A stretch of 64,000 nt of DNA from Pyronema omphalodes. Taxonomy: Eukaryota > Ascomycota > Pezizomycetes > Pezizales > Pyronemataceae. The stretch spans positions 496,001-560,000 of the forward strand of contig JAJJXM010000015.1 of assembly GCA_024516155.1 (NCBI GenBank). The letters run 5' to 3'. This document shows positions 9,306-18,767 of the stretch, in pieces (position 1 is the stretch's first letter; each line of letters begins with the position of its first letter). The notes beneath the pieces were generated by a model. It ran no database searches. It was not told where the DNA came from and was given only the letters and a program-made list of their open reading frames with translations. Made by a program: the position numbers and the translations under genes.

Positions 9306-12300
9306 CTATTCATATCGTCTGCCAATCTGGGTTGCAGCCAGGTATTCCAAGATCGCTTTCGTGAGTCGATCGTCCCTAAAAATATTCACTACTTTCAAAC
9401 GTCCCCGCGTCCTCCTCGGTCTCCCCGTAATTCTTTCCACCTCTTTCCGGAGCTTCCCAAACTCTGATTGCCATCTCCGGCACTCTCCGAAGAGGTGTCC
9501 TCTGGTTTGACGCTGGTTGGACTCACACCACCAACAAGCGTCGGACTCTTTCTTTTTGATTCGCTTAAGGTGGGTTCCCACCAGTGCGTGGCCAGACGCG
9601 AGCTGGAGGAAGACCGCAGCCTTTCGCTTGGGCAGGTCCCGGAGGTCTGCTCGCAGACCAAACTTGCGTCGTGGTCTGTAGGACTTGCTGGAGCGTAGGT
9701 CCTTGGTGATCCAGCGCTGGGTGATGTCAGCCAGAGTCTCAGTGGCTACTCTGTTGATGTGAGCGAGGGATGCTTCCGGGGGGGTAAAGCAAGTTGGGTC
9801 GGTGCACCGAGTGAGCGCCTGTGCCTCACAGCGATGCTGCGCACCCAGCTTAGCAGCGACATCTGCAGCTTCGTTTTCCTCAATGTCGGAGTGTCCAGGA
9901 ACCCAGCGGATTTGGACATCGACGTCCCAATTGACAAAGTCTCGTACCAATCCGCGGATGCGGCGGGACAGGGACTGTCCAGGGCCGGGGTCCTCCGTCA
10001 TGATGCGGGCCAGAGCAGCCTGGGCATCTGAGAAGATGACGATCTTTGTCATCGGGGGGGGGATGATAAGGTCGTCGTAGCATTCGTGCAAGGCTTGGTG
10101 GATGGCGAAAAGCTCGGCGTCGAAGACCTCGACATGTGGGCCAAGGTGAAAGGACCGGGAGACAAGGGAGCCATCGACATAATGGACGTACCCTGCGCCA
10201 CTCCTGTCGTTAATTCTGGAGCCGTCGGTCCAGAAGCAGAGCGCTTGGAGCGAGCGCCAGCTGCGTGCTGAAGCTGCCGCTTCCTCGCGAGGTTCTATTA
10301 CAACGTCCATGTAGCGGAAGTTGAAACGAGCGGGGGGTTCGACGGTTTCGATGGCAGTGAAACCTGTACGAGCAGCTGCTCGTCGTGTCAGACTGCGAAT
10401 GGCGTCGGCGGTCGGGGACGGTTGGGTGGAGGCCGCCGGGGGAGGACGAGTGAGAATTCGTGCTCGGAACCGAGCTTCTCTACTACGCACAATTGCTTCT
10501 GCGGGACGGGTGGCTCCTTCAGCCATCAGAAAGCCGAGGGGGGTTGTGCGGAGGCACCCTGTGACGGCTCGGGCCTGTTGGCTGAGGATCAGTTGAAGAC
10601 GGGTGATTTTGCCAGCGTCACGAGGAGGTTTTTTGCGGGCGGCGTTGACATCAATACCATACGTAGCCACGGACTGGACTACCGCTTTTTGGAGGTTGGC
10701 GGTGCTTGCGGGAGGGAGCCCCTGCCTTTTGCACAGGCGAGCAAGCCGTGCCTGCTGTTGACGTGCCTTAGCAATCCACCGTTGGTGGTGGTGGTTGAAG
10801 GTGAGCGACTGTTCCAACCAGTAGCCCAACCACCGAACGGGACGGGAAGAGAAGGAAACGAGGTGATCGTCGACGGGGATTGTGACGGTGGACGTGTCCG
10901 GGGGGGATCGGCGGTTGGAGAAGAGGATAGCCTCCGTCTTATCGGGCTCGAAGCGTACTGCGTTGCCACGGGCCCAGTATATGCAGATTTCGGCGCAGCG
11001 ACTGAGTTTCGCAGCTACTTCTTCGGGGGTTTTTCCTCGCGCGATCCACGTCACGTCGTCGACGAAGGACAAGCCAACTGTATCCGACATCTCTCGTTCG
11101 ACTATATATGCGAGTTCAGCAATATAAATCAGAAAGAGCACGGGGGAGACGGGAGATCCTTGGGGGAGCCCGGTGTTGGTGCGGATTGGGGCGCCGGCGT
11201 CTCCAGCAATCGTGATTTCGACCGAGCGAGAGTTCATGAAGCTCTCGACCCACCCAATCAAATCCTCTTCGATCCCAGCGGATCGCATCTTGTTTGCTAG
11301 GCACTCCGCATTGACCGTCGGGAAGGCTCCCTTGACGTCCATCAGGAGGGCTCCAGCCAGCAACTTCTTTTCCCACGCTTCCTCGACCGCAGTCACGAGT
11401 ACTGCCGCTGCATCCGCAGCGGAGCGTCCTTTCCGTCCTCCAAACTGACCCACGTGTAGGTACCCGCTGGTTTCCACTGCTGCGGTAATCAGCATTGTGG
11501 CGACCTTCTCGACAAGCTTACCGAGGCAGCTGAGAAGCGAGATGACCCGGAAATTCTTAGCCTTGTCATAACTGGGCTTCCCCGGTTTGGGAATGCAGAT
11601 TCCTTTGGCGAGTTTCCAGTCTGCCGGGTGGTAGCTCAGTCGGATGCACTGCGTGACCAGGGCGGTGATGCGTGTAGGGTCCCACTTCATTAAGGCTTTA
11701 ATGATGGGAACTCCTAGGGAGTCCTTGCCGGGTGCTTTGGAGTTGCTTTGGCGAGAGATAGCTTCCGAGACCAGATCTTCAGTAACCATCTTGTAGCCTT
11801 GCCCGGGGTTGGGGGAGCAGAATCTCCAGCGGGAGCGGTACGCATTCGGGGGAGGGAACGAGACAGCAGCCAGCATTTCTCGTTTAGCCTGCTCGTCGTC
11901 CGCGGTGTTGCCGTTCTCGTCAGTGAGGCTGCCCACCACCGTGGTAGCGCGGGGGGTGGTAGAACGTAGGACCTGCCAAACTGCGTCACCATTAGCGGTC
12001 TCGAGAAAAGTGCCCCAGCAAGAACGCTTGCGGGAACGTTGAATCTTGTTGTAGGAGTTCCTCGCTTCTACTTCCTGCTCCGTCGTAGCACGGCCCTGTT
12101 TGGCAGCGCGACGAATGCGGCCATACCTGCTGCGGGCTGCTTTGATGTCCGCCCCCCACCACCGTTTGGAACGAGCGGTGATGCGCACCCTCCTGGCATG
12201 TTCATCAAGCAGCTCCGTGAGCTGTTCCCTGATCCAAATCGCTTCAGCCTCCACCTCTTCCGTTGAGCAACGACTGGACAGCGGTGGCCTGCGTTCGCTT

Positions 12301-13073
12301 CGACGGTGCCAGTCTGACGCCGCTTTCTGCACCGTGTCCTCGTTCTCAAGTAATTCCCCCACCGCCCAACCACGAGTTGGCGCGTCATAGTCCTCCGGTT
12401 CCACCACCGACATGACCTCCCACCAGATGGCTTCATGGTCTGACGTGGTAGCATGCTTGGGGTCGTCGAGACGGCGAGCCAATACATGGGGGGCTACCTC
12501 CATCGTGGCAAAGACCAGATCAATCACGCTTATCCGTCGCTGCCCGCTCTGGGAGTGGGTTTCGAGCCCATCCCCGACGTACCGCAAATCATGTTCGTCC
12601 ATGAGCTCCTCTAGAAAGGCGTGGTGGATCGGTTGGTCACAGTAGGGGTTCCATCTCCTACTGTGGGCGTTGAAGTCCCCGGCGAGGATCGTGCCTGGAG
12701 TGATAATTCGTGACCACGTTACCAACCTTGCAGGTCTTGTGTTATCAGCCGTTCGGACAGCATCGTAGACATTCACGATGCGTATCTGGCGGTGACCTCG
12801 GCAAAGAACGTCAAGAACCTGGACATCCCCTTCTCCTTCCCTTCCCAAGTCTTCCCGAACGCGGACCGTCCATACCGAATCCTTCCGGACACCCGTGAGC
12901 ACTCGACCTCCCCATATGAAGTCGAAGGCGGGGTGCCTCCATCCCTGGAACGTGGGGGGTTCTTGGATGAGTACCAAGTCCGCCTCCAGTTCCACACCAC
13001 TCTCCATTGCCGCCGTAAGAACCTCACCGCTCTTACGGCAATTAAGCTGAAACACTTTGAGGTGTTTCAGCAT
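9306..13073 (-). CDS. LINE ORF2: endonuclease / reverse transcriptase / RNase H
   Basis: A 1,255-aa polyprotein for target-primed reverse transcription. The N-terminal AP-type endonuclease shows FQLNCRKSG, DLVLIQEPP, AGDFNAHSRRW and the catalytic SDHEAIWW. Reverse transcriptase motifs include KAPGKDSLGVPIIKAL, FRVISLLSCLGKLVEK, AGALLMDVKGAFPTV, TGLPQGSPVSPVLFL and the active site FVDD at residues 670-673. RNase H carries WTDGSR (Asp near residue 950), the Glu of VFDAELFAIHQAL, FSDAQAAL, and RWVPGHSDIEENEAAD. A C-terminal zinc knuckle of the form CWWC...H...C sits near residues 1178-1198. The start codon overlaps the ORF1 stop (TAATG), which decides the start. No frameshift or stop interrupts the frame. 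Nearest known relatives should be Tad, MGL and CgT1 type elements. Confidence 0.95.
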   Translation of the reverse strand: MLKHLKVFQLNCRKSGEVLTAAMESGVELEADLVLIQEPPTFQGWRHPAFDFIWGGRVLTGVRKDSVWTVRVREDLGREGEGDVQVLDVLCRGHRQIRIVNVYDAVRTADNTRPARLVTWSRIITPGTILAGDFNAHSRRWNPYCDQPIHHAFLEELMDEHDLRYVGDGLETHSQSGQRRISVIDLVFATMEVAPHVLARRLDDPKHATTSDHEAIWWEVMSVVEPEDYDAPTRGWAVGELLENEDTVQKAASDWHRRSERRPPLSSRCSTEEVEAEAIWIREQLTELLDEHARRVRITARSKRWWGADIKAARSRYGRIRRAAKQGRATTEQEVEARNSYNKIQRSRKRSCWGTFLETANGDAVWQVLRSTTPRATTVVGSLTDENGNTADDEQAKREMLAAVSFPPPNAYRSRWRFCSPNPGQGYKMVTEDLVSEAISRQSNSKAPGKDSLGVPIIKALMKWDPTRITALVTQCIRLSYHPADWKLAKGICIPKPGKPSYDKAKNFRVISLLSCLGKLVEKVATMLITAAVETSGYLHVGQFGGRKGRSAADAAAVLVTAVEEAWEKKLLAGALLMDVKGAFPTVNAECLANKMRSAGIEEDLIGWVESFMNSRSVEITIAGDAGAPIRTNTGLPQGSPVSPVLFLIYIAELAYIVEREMSDTVGLSFVDDVTWIARGKTPEEVAAKLSRCAEICIYWARGNAVRFEPDKTEAILFSNRRSPPDTSTVTIPVDDHLVSFSSRPVRWLGYWLEQSLTFNHHHQRWIAKARQQQARLARLCKRQGLPPASTANLQKAVVQSVATYGIDVNAARKKPPRDAGKITRLQLILSQQARAVTGCLRTTPLGFLMAEGATRPAEAIVRSREARFRARILTRPPPAASTQPSPTADAIRSLTRRAAARTGFTAIETVEPPARFNFRYMDVVIEPREEAAASARSWRSLQALCFWTDGSRINDRSGAGYVHYVDGSLVSRSFHLGPHVEVFDAELFAIHQALHECYDDLIIPPPMTKIVIFSDAQAALARIMTEDPGPGQSLSRRIRGLVRDFVNWDVDVQIRWVPGHSDIEENEAADVAAKLGAQHRCEAQALTRCTDPTCFTPPEASLAHINRVATETLADITQRWITKDLRSSKSYRPRRKFGLRADLRDLPKRKAAVFLQLASGHALVGTHLKRIKKKESDACWWCESNQRQTRGHLFGECRRWQSEFGKLRKEVERITGRPRRTRGRLKVVNIFRDDRLTKAILEYLAATQIGRRYE
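13046..13071 (-). promoter_or_regulatory. Perfect 10-bp hairpin at the LINE ORF2 start
   Basis: GCTGAAACAC and GTGTTTCAGC form a 10-bp perfect stem with a 6-nt loop. The stem begins at the G of the ORF2 start codon in the overlapping TAATG. A UAAUG stop/start followed by RNA structure is known to support termination-reinitiation in the SART1 LINE of silkworm; a role here is inferred. Confidence 0.6.
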
Positions 13074-14878
13074 TAATTGTTGTCTGGCACAACGGCATCA
13101 ACCATTTCGTCCGGGTCGGACAGTATGGCATCGGGGCGGGGGGAGGGTTGAATTGTCGACTCCGTGGACTCTTGGGAGGCTTCGGGGTTCGAGGCATCGG
13201 CGGTGGTGGTATTCGCAGTGGTGGAGGTGGAAGCCTGCGATCCGGAGGAGGAATGACGGAGTTGCCTGGCGAGGGCAACCGCTTCTATGCGAGAGGGACA
13301 GATGCGGGAGTTGGCATAATGGTTGCCACGACAGTTGACGCAGCGGGCTGCAGCCTTGGAGTGCTGGCAGGGGAGTCCTTTGGGTACGGAGCATCCCTCC
13401 ATACCGCATGCGTGGGCATCGGAAGAGTGGTTCTGGCCACAGAAGCGACAGCGAAGAACGGCGGGGGTGGTGCACCGCTCGCGAATGTGTCCCCATTTGA
13501 GGCAGCCCGCACACTGGCTGTCAGGGCCTTCATGGTTAAACAATTCTACTCGGTACCTTGTGGATCCCAGGAGTGCCCCACGGGACATCAGCATCTGTGC
13601 TGCGGGGGAGCCTTTGACCACAAAAACTGCGGACGACGACTGGATTTCGCCTCTTTCAAGGCGGTCACGGATGGTGCTGCGTTTACCCAACCAGCGGGCA
13701 CCAGGAATGATTTCCAGCCCTTCATGATTCGCCTGGAGCTCGAGTTCCATCTTGCGGAGACCGTTGGGTCCCCTTCCCAAGAAACGATTGAGTGGGATTC
13801 CGTGGACTTTCAGCTTTACCCACTTTTCCATAGGACGGACGTCAACTACAGCACGATCTACTTCACGCATGGCGTTTAATATTTCGTTACGGTAGCAACC
13901 AACAATGGTGGATGCGCTCACTCCGGGGACTGTGGTAGCGGTGATAGTCCCCTTGCTGTTGCGGGAGACTTTGGCGAGGCGGTGGAATTGAGGTGCTCCT
14001 CGGAGGTGCAGGCACACATTGACTGCCGCCGTGAAGTCTTGATCCGGTTTGGGGGAGGGGCGAGCTCCGTCCTGACGAGTGAAGATGATACGTCTATCTT
14101 CGGTGGCGAGATTTTTCTCCGGGGAGAACGGGTTGTTGAGCCGTTGGGCTTGCTTCTTTTGCTGCTTGGTTTGGAATGTTTGCCAAGCGGGCGCAGGAGG
14201 AGGAGGGGGGAGCTCCGGGAGGTTGTTACGAAGCATAGCCGCGTAGGACTGGGCAGCGGTGAGCTTGGAGGTGCCCACCGGGGCCTGTACGGCGGGGAGG
14301 GTGTGTGCGCGGGGTTTAGTGGCCGCCAGAGCTGCGGGTTTGCTGCTTTCTGCTGGGGCAGACTTCTGGGAAGCGGTGGAGGCGGTTGCACGGGTGGTAG
14401 GAGAGGTGCGGGGGGCGGTGCGGGCGACTTGCGACGCCGGGCACGAGCAGGGACGGGAGTCTTGCTGGCTGAGCTTTTCCTCCAGCGCGCGCATACGGGT
14501 TTCCGTGGCTGCCAGGCGAGCAGACAGCTGTTCAAGCAGGGTCGAGCTGACCAGCGGCGAGGCTTGTGTGCCGACTGCTGGGGCAGAGCGCAGTTCGTGT
14601 CCCATGGCAGACCCGAAGGCCGCGACGTGGGCTCGTTTTTTGACCGTGCTGGGGCACGAGGATAGAGGGCTGCTGGATGACCATCCAGAACCGGGCGTGG
14701 TACCTAGCGGCAAGTTCTTGCTCGCACGCGTAGGGGTGTCGGGGGCAGACGCGCCGAACACGTCGTCTGCGGACGCTGGGGCGGGAGTGGACACTCTGGA
14801 GGAGTTGCTGCCGCTGAAGGTGCGCATTTCGGAGGTGAGGCCGAAGCGCGGAGGGGGGGGAGGCTTCATGGGAGCCAT
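13073..14878 (-). CDS. LINE ORF1: gag-like nucleic-acid-binding protein
   Basis: A 601-aa protein presumed to bind LINE RNA. The first 280 residues are rich in Ser, Ala, Pro and Thr with basic patches (for example KQQKKQAQRLNNPFSPEKN). A short helix, LLEQLSARLAATETRMRALE, lies near residues 115-140 and could form a coiled coil. The middle contains a conserved RRM-like segment (ATTVPGVSASTIVGCYRNE, VKLKVHGIPLNRF). The C-terminal third has zinc-knuckle clusters starting near residue 455: CAGCLKWGHIRERC (CX2CX4HX4C), then CRFCGQNHSSDAHAC and CVNCRGNHYANSRIC. The tail is Ser/Thr-rich and ends at DNN just before the TAA that overlaps the ORF2 ATG. The start at 14878 gives a leader of 111 nt after the target duplication. 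Confidence 0.93.
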   Translation of the reverse strand: MAPMKPPPPPRFGLTSEMRTFSGSNSSRVSTPAPASADDVFGASAPDTPTRASKNLPLGTTPGSGWSSSSPLSSCPSTVKKRAHVAAFGSAMGHELRSAPAVGTQASPLVSSTLLEQLSARLAATETRMRALEEKLSQQDSRPCSCPASQVARTAPRTSPTTRATASTASQKSAPAESSKPAALAATKPRAHTLPAVQAPVGTSKLTAAQSYAAMLRNNLPELPPPPPAPAWQTFQTKQQKKQAQRLNNPFSPEKNLATEDRRIIFTRQDGARPSPKPDQDFTAAVNVCLHLRGAPQFHRLAKVSRNSKGTITATTVPGVSASTIVGCYRNEILNAMREVDRAVVDVRPMEKWVKLKVHGIPLNRFLGRGPNGLRKMELELQANHEGLEIIPGARWLGKRSTIRDRLERGEIQSSSAVFVVKGSPAAQMLMSRGALLGSTRYRVELFNHEGPDSQCAGCLKWGHIRERCTTPAVLRCRFCGQNHSSDAHACGMEGCSVPKGLPCQHSKAAARCVNCRGNHYANSRICPSRIEAVALARQLRHSSSGSQASTSTTANTTTADASNPEASQESTESTIQPSPRPDAILSDPDEMVDAVVPDNN

Positions 14879-14989
14879 GGGCCTCAGAGGTGGAATATCG
14901 TGAAGCCGTGAGAATTCTCTCCGACTTCCCGATTTGGATAATTAAGCGAGAAACGTGGTGTTTTTCTAGCGTTGGTGTGGCGTGTTTTT

Positions 14990-15003
14990 AACAAAGTACA
15001 CAA
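14990..15003. repeat. LINE target-site duplication, right copy
   Basis: The sequence aacaaagtacacaa is the right-hand partner of 8922-8935, directly after the 5' end of the full-length LINE. Confidence 0.85.
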
Positions 15004-16049
15004 GGTAAATGCAGAAAATGAAGTAGAGAAGCTTCGAGTGATATAACATGAAAACATGAAGCCCAGGTTCACAAATACCATACCGCTGAGCAAAGAAATA
15101 TCCCCGAGTTCTAAGTATTAAAGACATACTTGTACTATATATTCGACCTTGGACCCACCTTTGATAGTAGGGAAACTCCATATTGGAAGAATGGCTACCC
15201 TAATTTCTATATCTTATATCACGCTTGGCAGTGTATAATGTCTACTTTCCTTCTTTTCTTTAAGGAAATGATTTATCGTTGTAACTTGTATAAAGAATAA
15301 ACGGCGCGTAATCATCAACTGAATCGTAAACACCACAAATATCATCAGGTTTGCTGGGTATTGGTGTTGGTATCGGTGCTGGTGCATATATATATGATAA
15401 GAAAGGGGTTAGAATTATCTAAAGGAGGAAGGGATGAGGTGATATGATATGATGAGGATTATGTAGAAGGGACTTTTGAGTAAAAAAAAGAGGAAGAAGA
15501 GAACGAAACACATAGGTGCTGAAGGATAGAGTTGCCACTATCAACAAGCTCTTGACTACAGTAAGGCGTAAGATGGTATTGAGAATGATGAAGGATAGTT
15601 GGTTCAAATGAACCGATGATATATATACAGATTAAGGCATCATATCATGCCTTTATACAAAAACCACAAATATTTTTGAAGTTTTTGGATTCATATGATG
15701 AAAAAAAGAAAAAAAGGAAGGAAGTAAAGAGAAGACAGATGTAGAACAAAGGGATTGAAAAGAAGTGGTCGATATCCCATTCGTTTACGAGAACTCCAGG
15801 ATATTCTTCGTTAACCTTTTATCCTGAAATGATGAGATAACACCCAGATTTGTTCCCCTTCCCCTCCGCCCGCTCTTCAAGTGTTGGGCATTTCGCTTGA
15901 GGTCCAACAGTCCCCTTGTTCACGCTATACACCTTCGAAAAAATGACCGCGAATCTACAGTGAAGGACACTGAGTATTGGAAATGGAGTATTTGTTTTGC
16001 TTGAAATATTGCTGACTTCGTTGATTATTCGATGTGGCACTGAGGCATG
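15004..16049. other. Gene-free interval between LINE and gene A
   Basis: AT-rich DNA with short ORFs only. Its last 100 bases (about 15950-16049) resemble, in reverse complement, the 3' flanks of genes C and D (the gccacatcgaataatca block), so this is the conserved 3' region of gene A. Nothing else is recognisable. Confidence 0.55.
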
Positions 16050-17586
16050 CTATTTTTTCGGATCTGGACTAGGCTTTGACGTATAATAAACTGTATCGGA
16101 ATTAACATAAGTGCCGCTCTTGCCTAATAAAATATAGACACGATCCTTTTGGGATGCTTCTTCCTTCCATAGTTTGACGACGCTTGCTTTTTGGGTTAGG
16201 TAACTTTGATTGATCCATTTCGATCCTCTCAGACGATCTATATGATCTTTCTGCAATCCGAATACAGATTCAGCAAGTTTGGTGAATTTCTGCTCAAATC
16301 GTCAGCCCATGGACATGTTTCTTGGAGATATAGTAGAAGCGAGGTACCTTGAAATCTTGGTACTGATCTCGCACCACATAGAGGAAAGTTGTGTTTTTAT
16401 CCTCACATAGCCTGACAGGGTCAAAAAGTTCGAAGGTGTCTATGGCTTCAGCCAAACTGACTTGAATCATCCCGCCCGGAATTCTCTCGTAAGGCTGTTT
16501 TATAGTGTGATTAGTTCACTGGCACGTATCAATACGGTCTACACAATCATGAAGACTTACTTTTTTTCGAACAATGTAACCACCTGTCATGTCCTCCAGA
16601 CCCTTGAATCCCATGCAACTCGTGAGAGTTTGTATATCTCGAGAGTGATTAGCCTTAATCCGATTGATCTCCTGTTCGAGCTTGTTTTGACTCTGCTTCT
16701 CGACGTCTGCTATGCGTTTCTTCATTTTTTGCTGATAATCTTCCATTGCTTTCTCCATTCTTTTCTGGTTTCCAGAAACCAGATTCTCCATTCCTTTCTG
16801 ATTCCCAGAAACCAGATTCTCCATTCTTTCCTGATTTCCAGTGGCCCGTTTCTCCATTTTTTGCTGATAATCTTCCATTGATTTCTCCATTCTTTTCTGG
16901 TTCCCAGAAACCAGATTCTCCATTCTTTCCTGATTTTCAGTGGCCCGTTTCTCCATTTTTTGCTGATAATCTTCCATTGATTTCTCCATTCTTTTCTGGT
17001 TCCCAGAAACCAGATTCTCCATTTTTTCCTGATTTTCAGTGGCCCGTTTCTCCATTTCTTGCTGGTAATCCTTAAAAAACTTCTCCATTCTTTCCCGGTC
17101 TTCAGTAGCCCGAGTCTCCAGTTCTTGACATTTCTTCTTCCATCCTAAGACCTCCCTCAACTCCCCCAACTCATCAAGTTCCTTCTGCAAAGCATCCTTC
17201 TCCTCTTCAACTTCGGCAAGCTTCTTCATCGCGTCATTTTTGGCCTGACAGAGCTCGGCATTCTCCTCTCTCAAGGCCTTCAATTCCTTTTCAGTAGCGG
17301 TGTTGTGCTCGTTCCATGTCTCCAACTCCTTTTCAATAGTAGTATTGTGCTCCACCAACCTCTTGTTTTCAATTTCAAGCCTTGACAATTCCACTCCAAG
17401 ACTTGTAAAGCTATCCTGGAAGCTTTTACGCATGTTGTCGTATACCGGGGACGATATTTGAAAACTGGCGGTTAAAGTTGAAATAGTAGACATGGTCTCG
17501 CTTGCAGATGGCGTATCGGAACCGGGAGTACTACTTGTTTGAGTACTGGAACAGACGGCTTGCTGGCAGGAGTTTTCGGAGGGCAT
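16050..17586 (-). CDS. Gene A: coiled-coil family protein with expanded 11-residue repeats
   Basis: I do not recognise this family. The model has three exons: 17586-16561, 16494-16348 (147 nt) and 16289-16050, all phase-0 introns, giving 470 aa. The N-terminus is Ser/Thr-rich (about 50 residues) followed by a long Glu/Lys-rich coiled coil (LSRLEIENKRLVEHN, ELCQAKNDAMKKLAEVEEEK). Residues 167-298 are twelve tandem 11-residue units, for example MEKSMEDYQQK, MEKRATENQER and MENLVSGNQKR. Exons 2-3 encode a C-terminal region conserved in all four paralogs (PGGMIQVS, TFLYVVRDQYQDFK, KDRVYILLG, SDTVYY). No signal peptide or membrane helix is seen. It is divergent from gene B. An 11-residue period fits a right-handed or straight coiled coil. 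Function is unknown. Confidence 0.78.
16693..17088 (-). repeat. 33-bp coding minisatellite in gene A (12 units)
   Basis: There are exactly 396 nt, that is twelve 33-bp units, each coding 11 residues that start with Met. Larger 99-bp blocks (three units) recur about three times, and one unit is additionally duplicated (two MENLVSGNQK units in a row). Genes B, C and D have only about two equivalent units. Confidence 0.85.
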
Positions 17587-18767
17587 GATTGTTATCAGCG
17601 TGCGATGTCGTGAAAGTGGAAGAGTGCTACATCAGATTACAGAAGTTCTCAGGTGCGGGGACCTGAAGTCTTGGCTCTCACAAAAGCGGTGGGGATCATT
17701 AATGTGCTCTATCAGTGGTTGAATATTGTGTAACGTTCAGTTTCCTTCATGAAGATACATAACCGCAAGCCTACAGAAAGAAACAGCTTTACAACTCGAG
17801 AGAAGACCCTTTGAACTTAATAACAGAACGATTCGAATTCGCTCAAGCAGCGTAATTGATCCGACGGCGACCGTTGTTTCTTCAGCAAAACTCCTAAAAT
17901 CACAAAATCGCTATATCAGCTAACTGGAAACATGGTATTATTTCGCTTGATGTAAGATAAATTAAAAAAAAGTCACTTTTCGTGGAGATATAGCGGTCGC
18001 CGTCAAGAATTACGCTGCCCAGACTAAGTGTTCATCATCAAATATACCTCCTTCCGCGTTTAGTTACGCCATCAACAGAGGTCCAGTTCCTGCTTTATCT
18101 TTTGAGGTAACAAGATGGCTCAGGTGAGTTTCCATGAGGGCATGCACACTGTATGATAGCCGAAGTAAAACTGTAGCTTGGCGTATAATTGGGGTATTCT
18201 GAATCCAATTTCCTAGTCATATTCCCCACAACTTTGATTTGGGACAGAAGGATTTGCGGTATTTTTGGTTTTATTTCATGAATTCATTCTTTTGTCACCT
18301 TGAAGTCTGGTTTGGTAGAGATGCGGTTGACTTGAGTTCGTGATGCTCACTCACTTCAATAGGGATGGGAAGTTACCGTCAAGTTGCGCGCAATGCAGAA
18401 AAATGAAACGTAAGCTTGAAAGCTTGGTATGTGATATTGCATGTCAAGATTTATAAGTGCCACACTAGCCCAGTGACACTGCCCTAAGGTATGACATTTT
18501 TCCCTGCGCGTGCGCACTGCCAAGTAGAGCACTGTAACCCTGCTTAGTGTTTGTGTCTTGGCGGCTTGGTTGAGTACATACAAGTCTCGCGACCTAGCAA
18601 TCGAGAAACTGTAACGTTGACCGTAATACCGTAATAGCGTTACGTTACTGTAATACGCTAGCTAGCCGCCCATCCCTACCACACACCTAGTCACCTACGA
18701 GCTGTACCAACATAGCCTGTAAAGCTTTCTTCACGTCCAGAGTCCCTCACGCGCGCTGATAAGAATC
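17587..18767. promoter_or_regulatory. Divergent upstream interval of genes A and B
   Basis: This 1.18-kb interval separates two divergent paralogs. On the gene A side, the block agccaagacttcagg (reverse complement of about 17664-17680) recurs about 85 bp upstream of gene C and about 155 bp upstream of gene D, so it is a candidate shared promoter element. Gene B lacks it. All four genes share a start context of the form gctgatarsaatcatg. A runs of gtaat/cgtta near 18615-18655 form short direct repeats. No further gene is supported. Confidence 0.5.

Larger units (their letters stand above)
8936..14989 (-). mobile_element. Full-length Tad1-like LINE retrotransposon
   Basis: A complete non-LTR element of about 6.05 kb on the minus strand, with a 14-bp target duplication (aacaaagtacacaa). 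The order from the 5' end is: a short 5' UTR (14989-14879), ORF1 (14878-13073), ORF2 (13073-9306), a 3' UTR (9305 to about 8960) and a tail that reads as short atgtaaa-type repeats. ORF1 has CCHC knuckles; ORF2 has AP endonuclease, reverse transcriptase, RNase H and a C-terminal zinc knuckle. This combination is known for the Tad1 clade of fungal LINEs. Both ORFs are open and the duplications are perfect, so the insertion looks young. The long intact frames argue against RIP mutation of this copy. Confidence 0.95.

Noticed and set aside
11714..12487. Several long ORFs antisense or shifted to the LINE ORF2
   Set aside because: They are shadow frames of GC-rich LINE coding sequence.
13148..14903. 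Plus-strand Gly/Arg-rich ORFs opposite LINE ORF1
   Set aside because: Antisense shadows of the Ala/Ser/Pro-rich ORF1.
18112..18130. ATGGCTCAG followed by GTGAGT, resembling the tiny first exon of a ribosomal protein gene
   Set aside because: No second exon with recognisable coding sequence could be found downstream before gene B.
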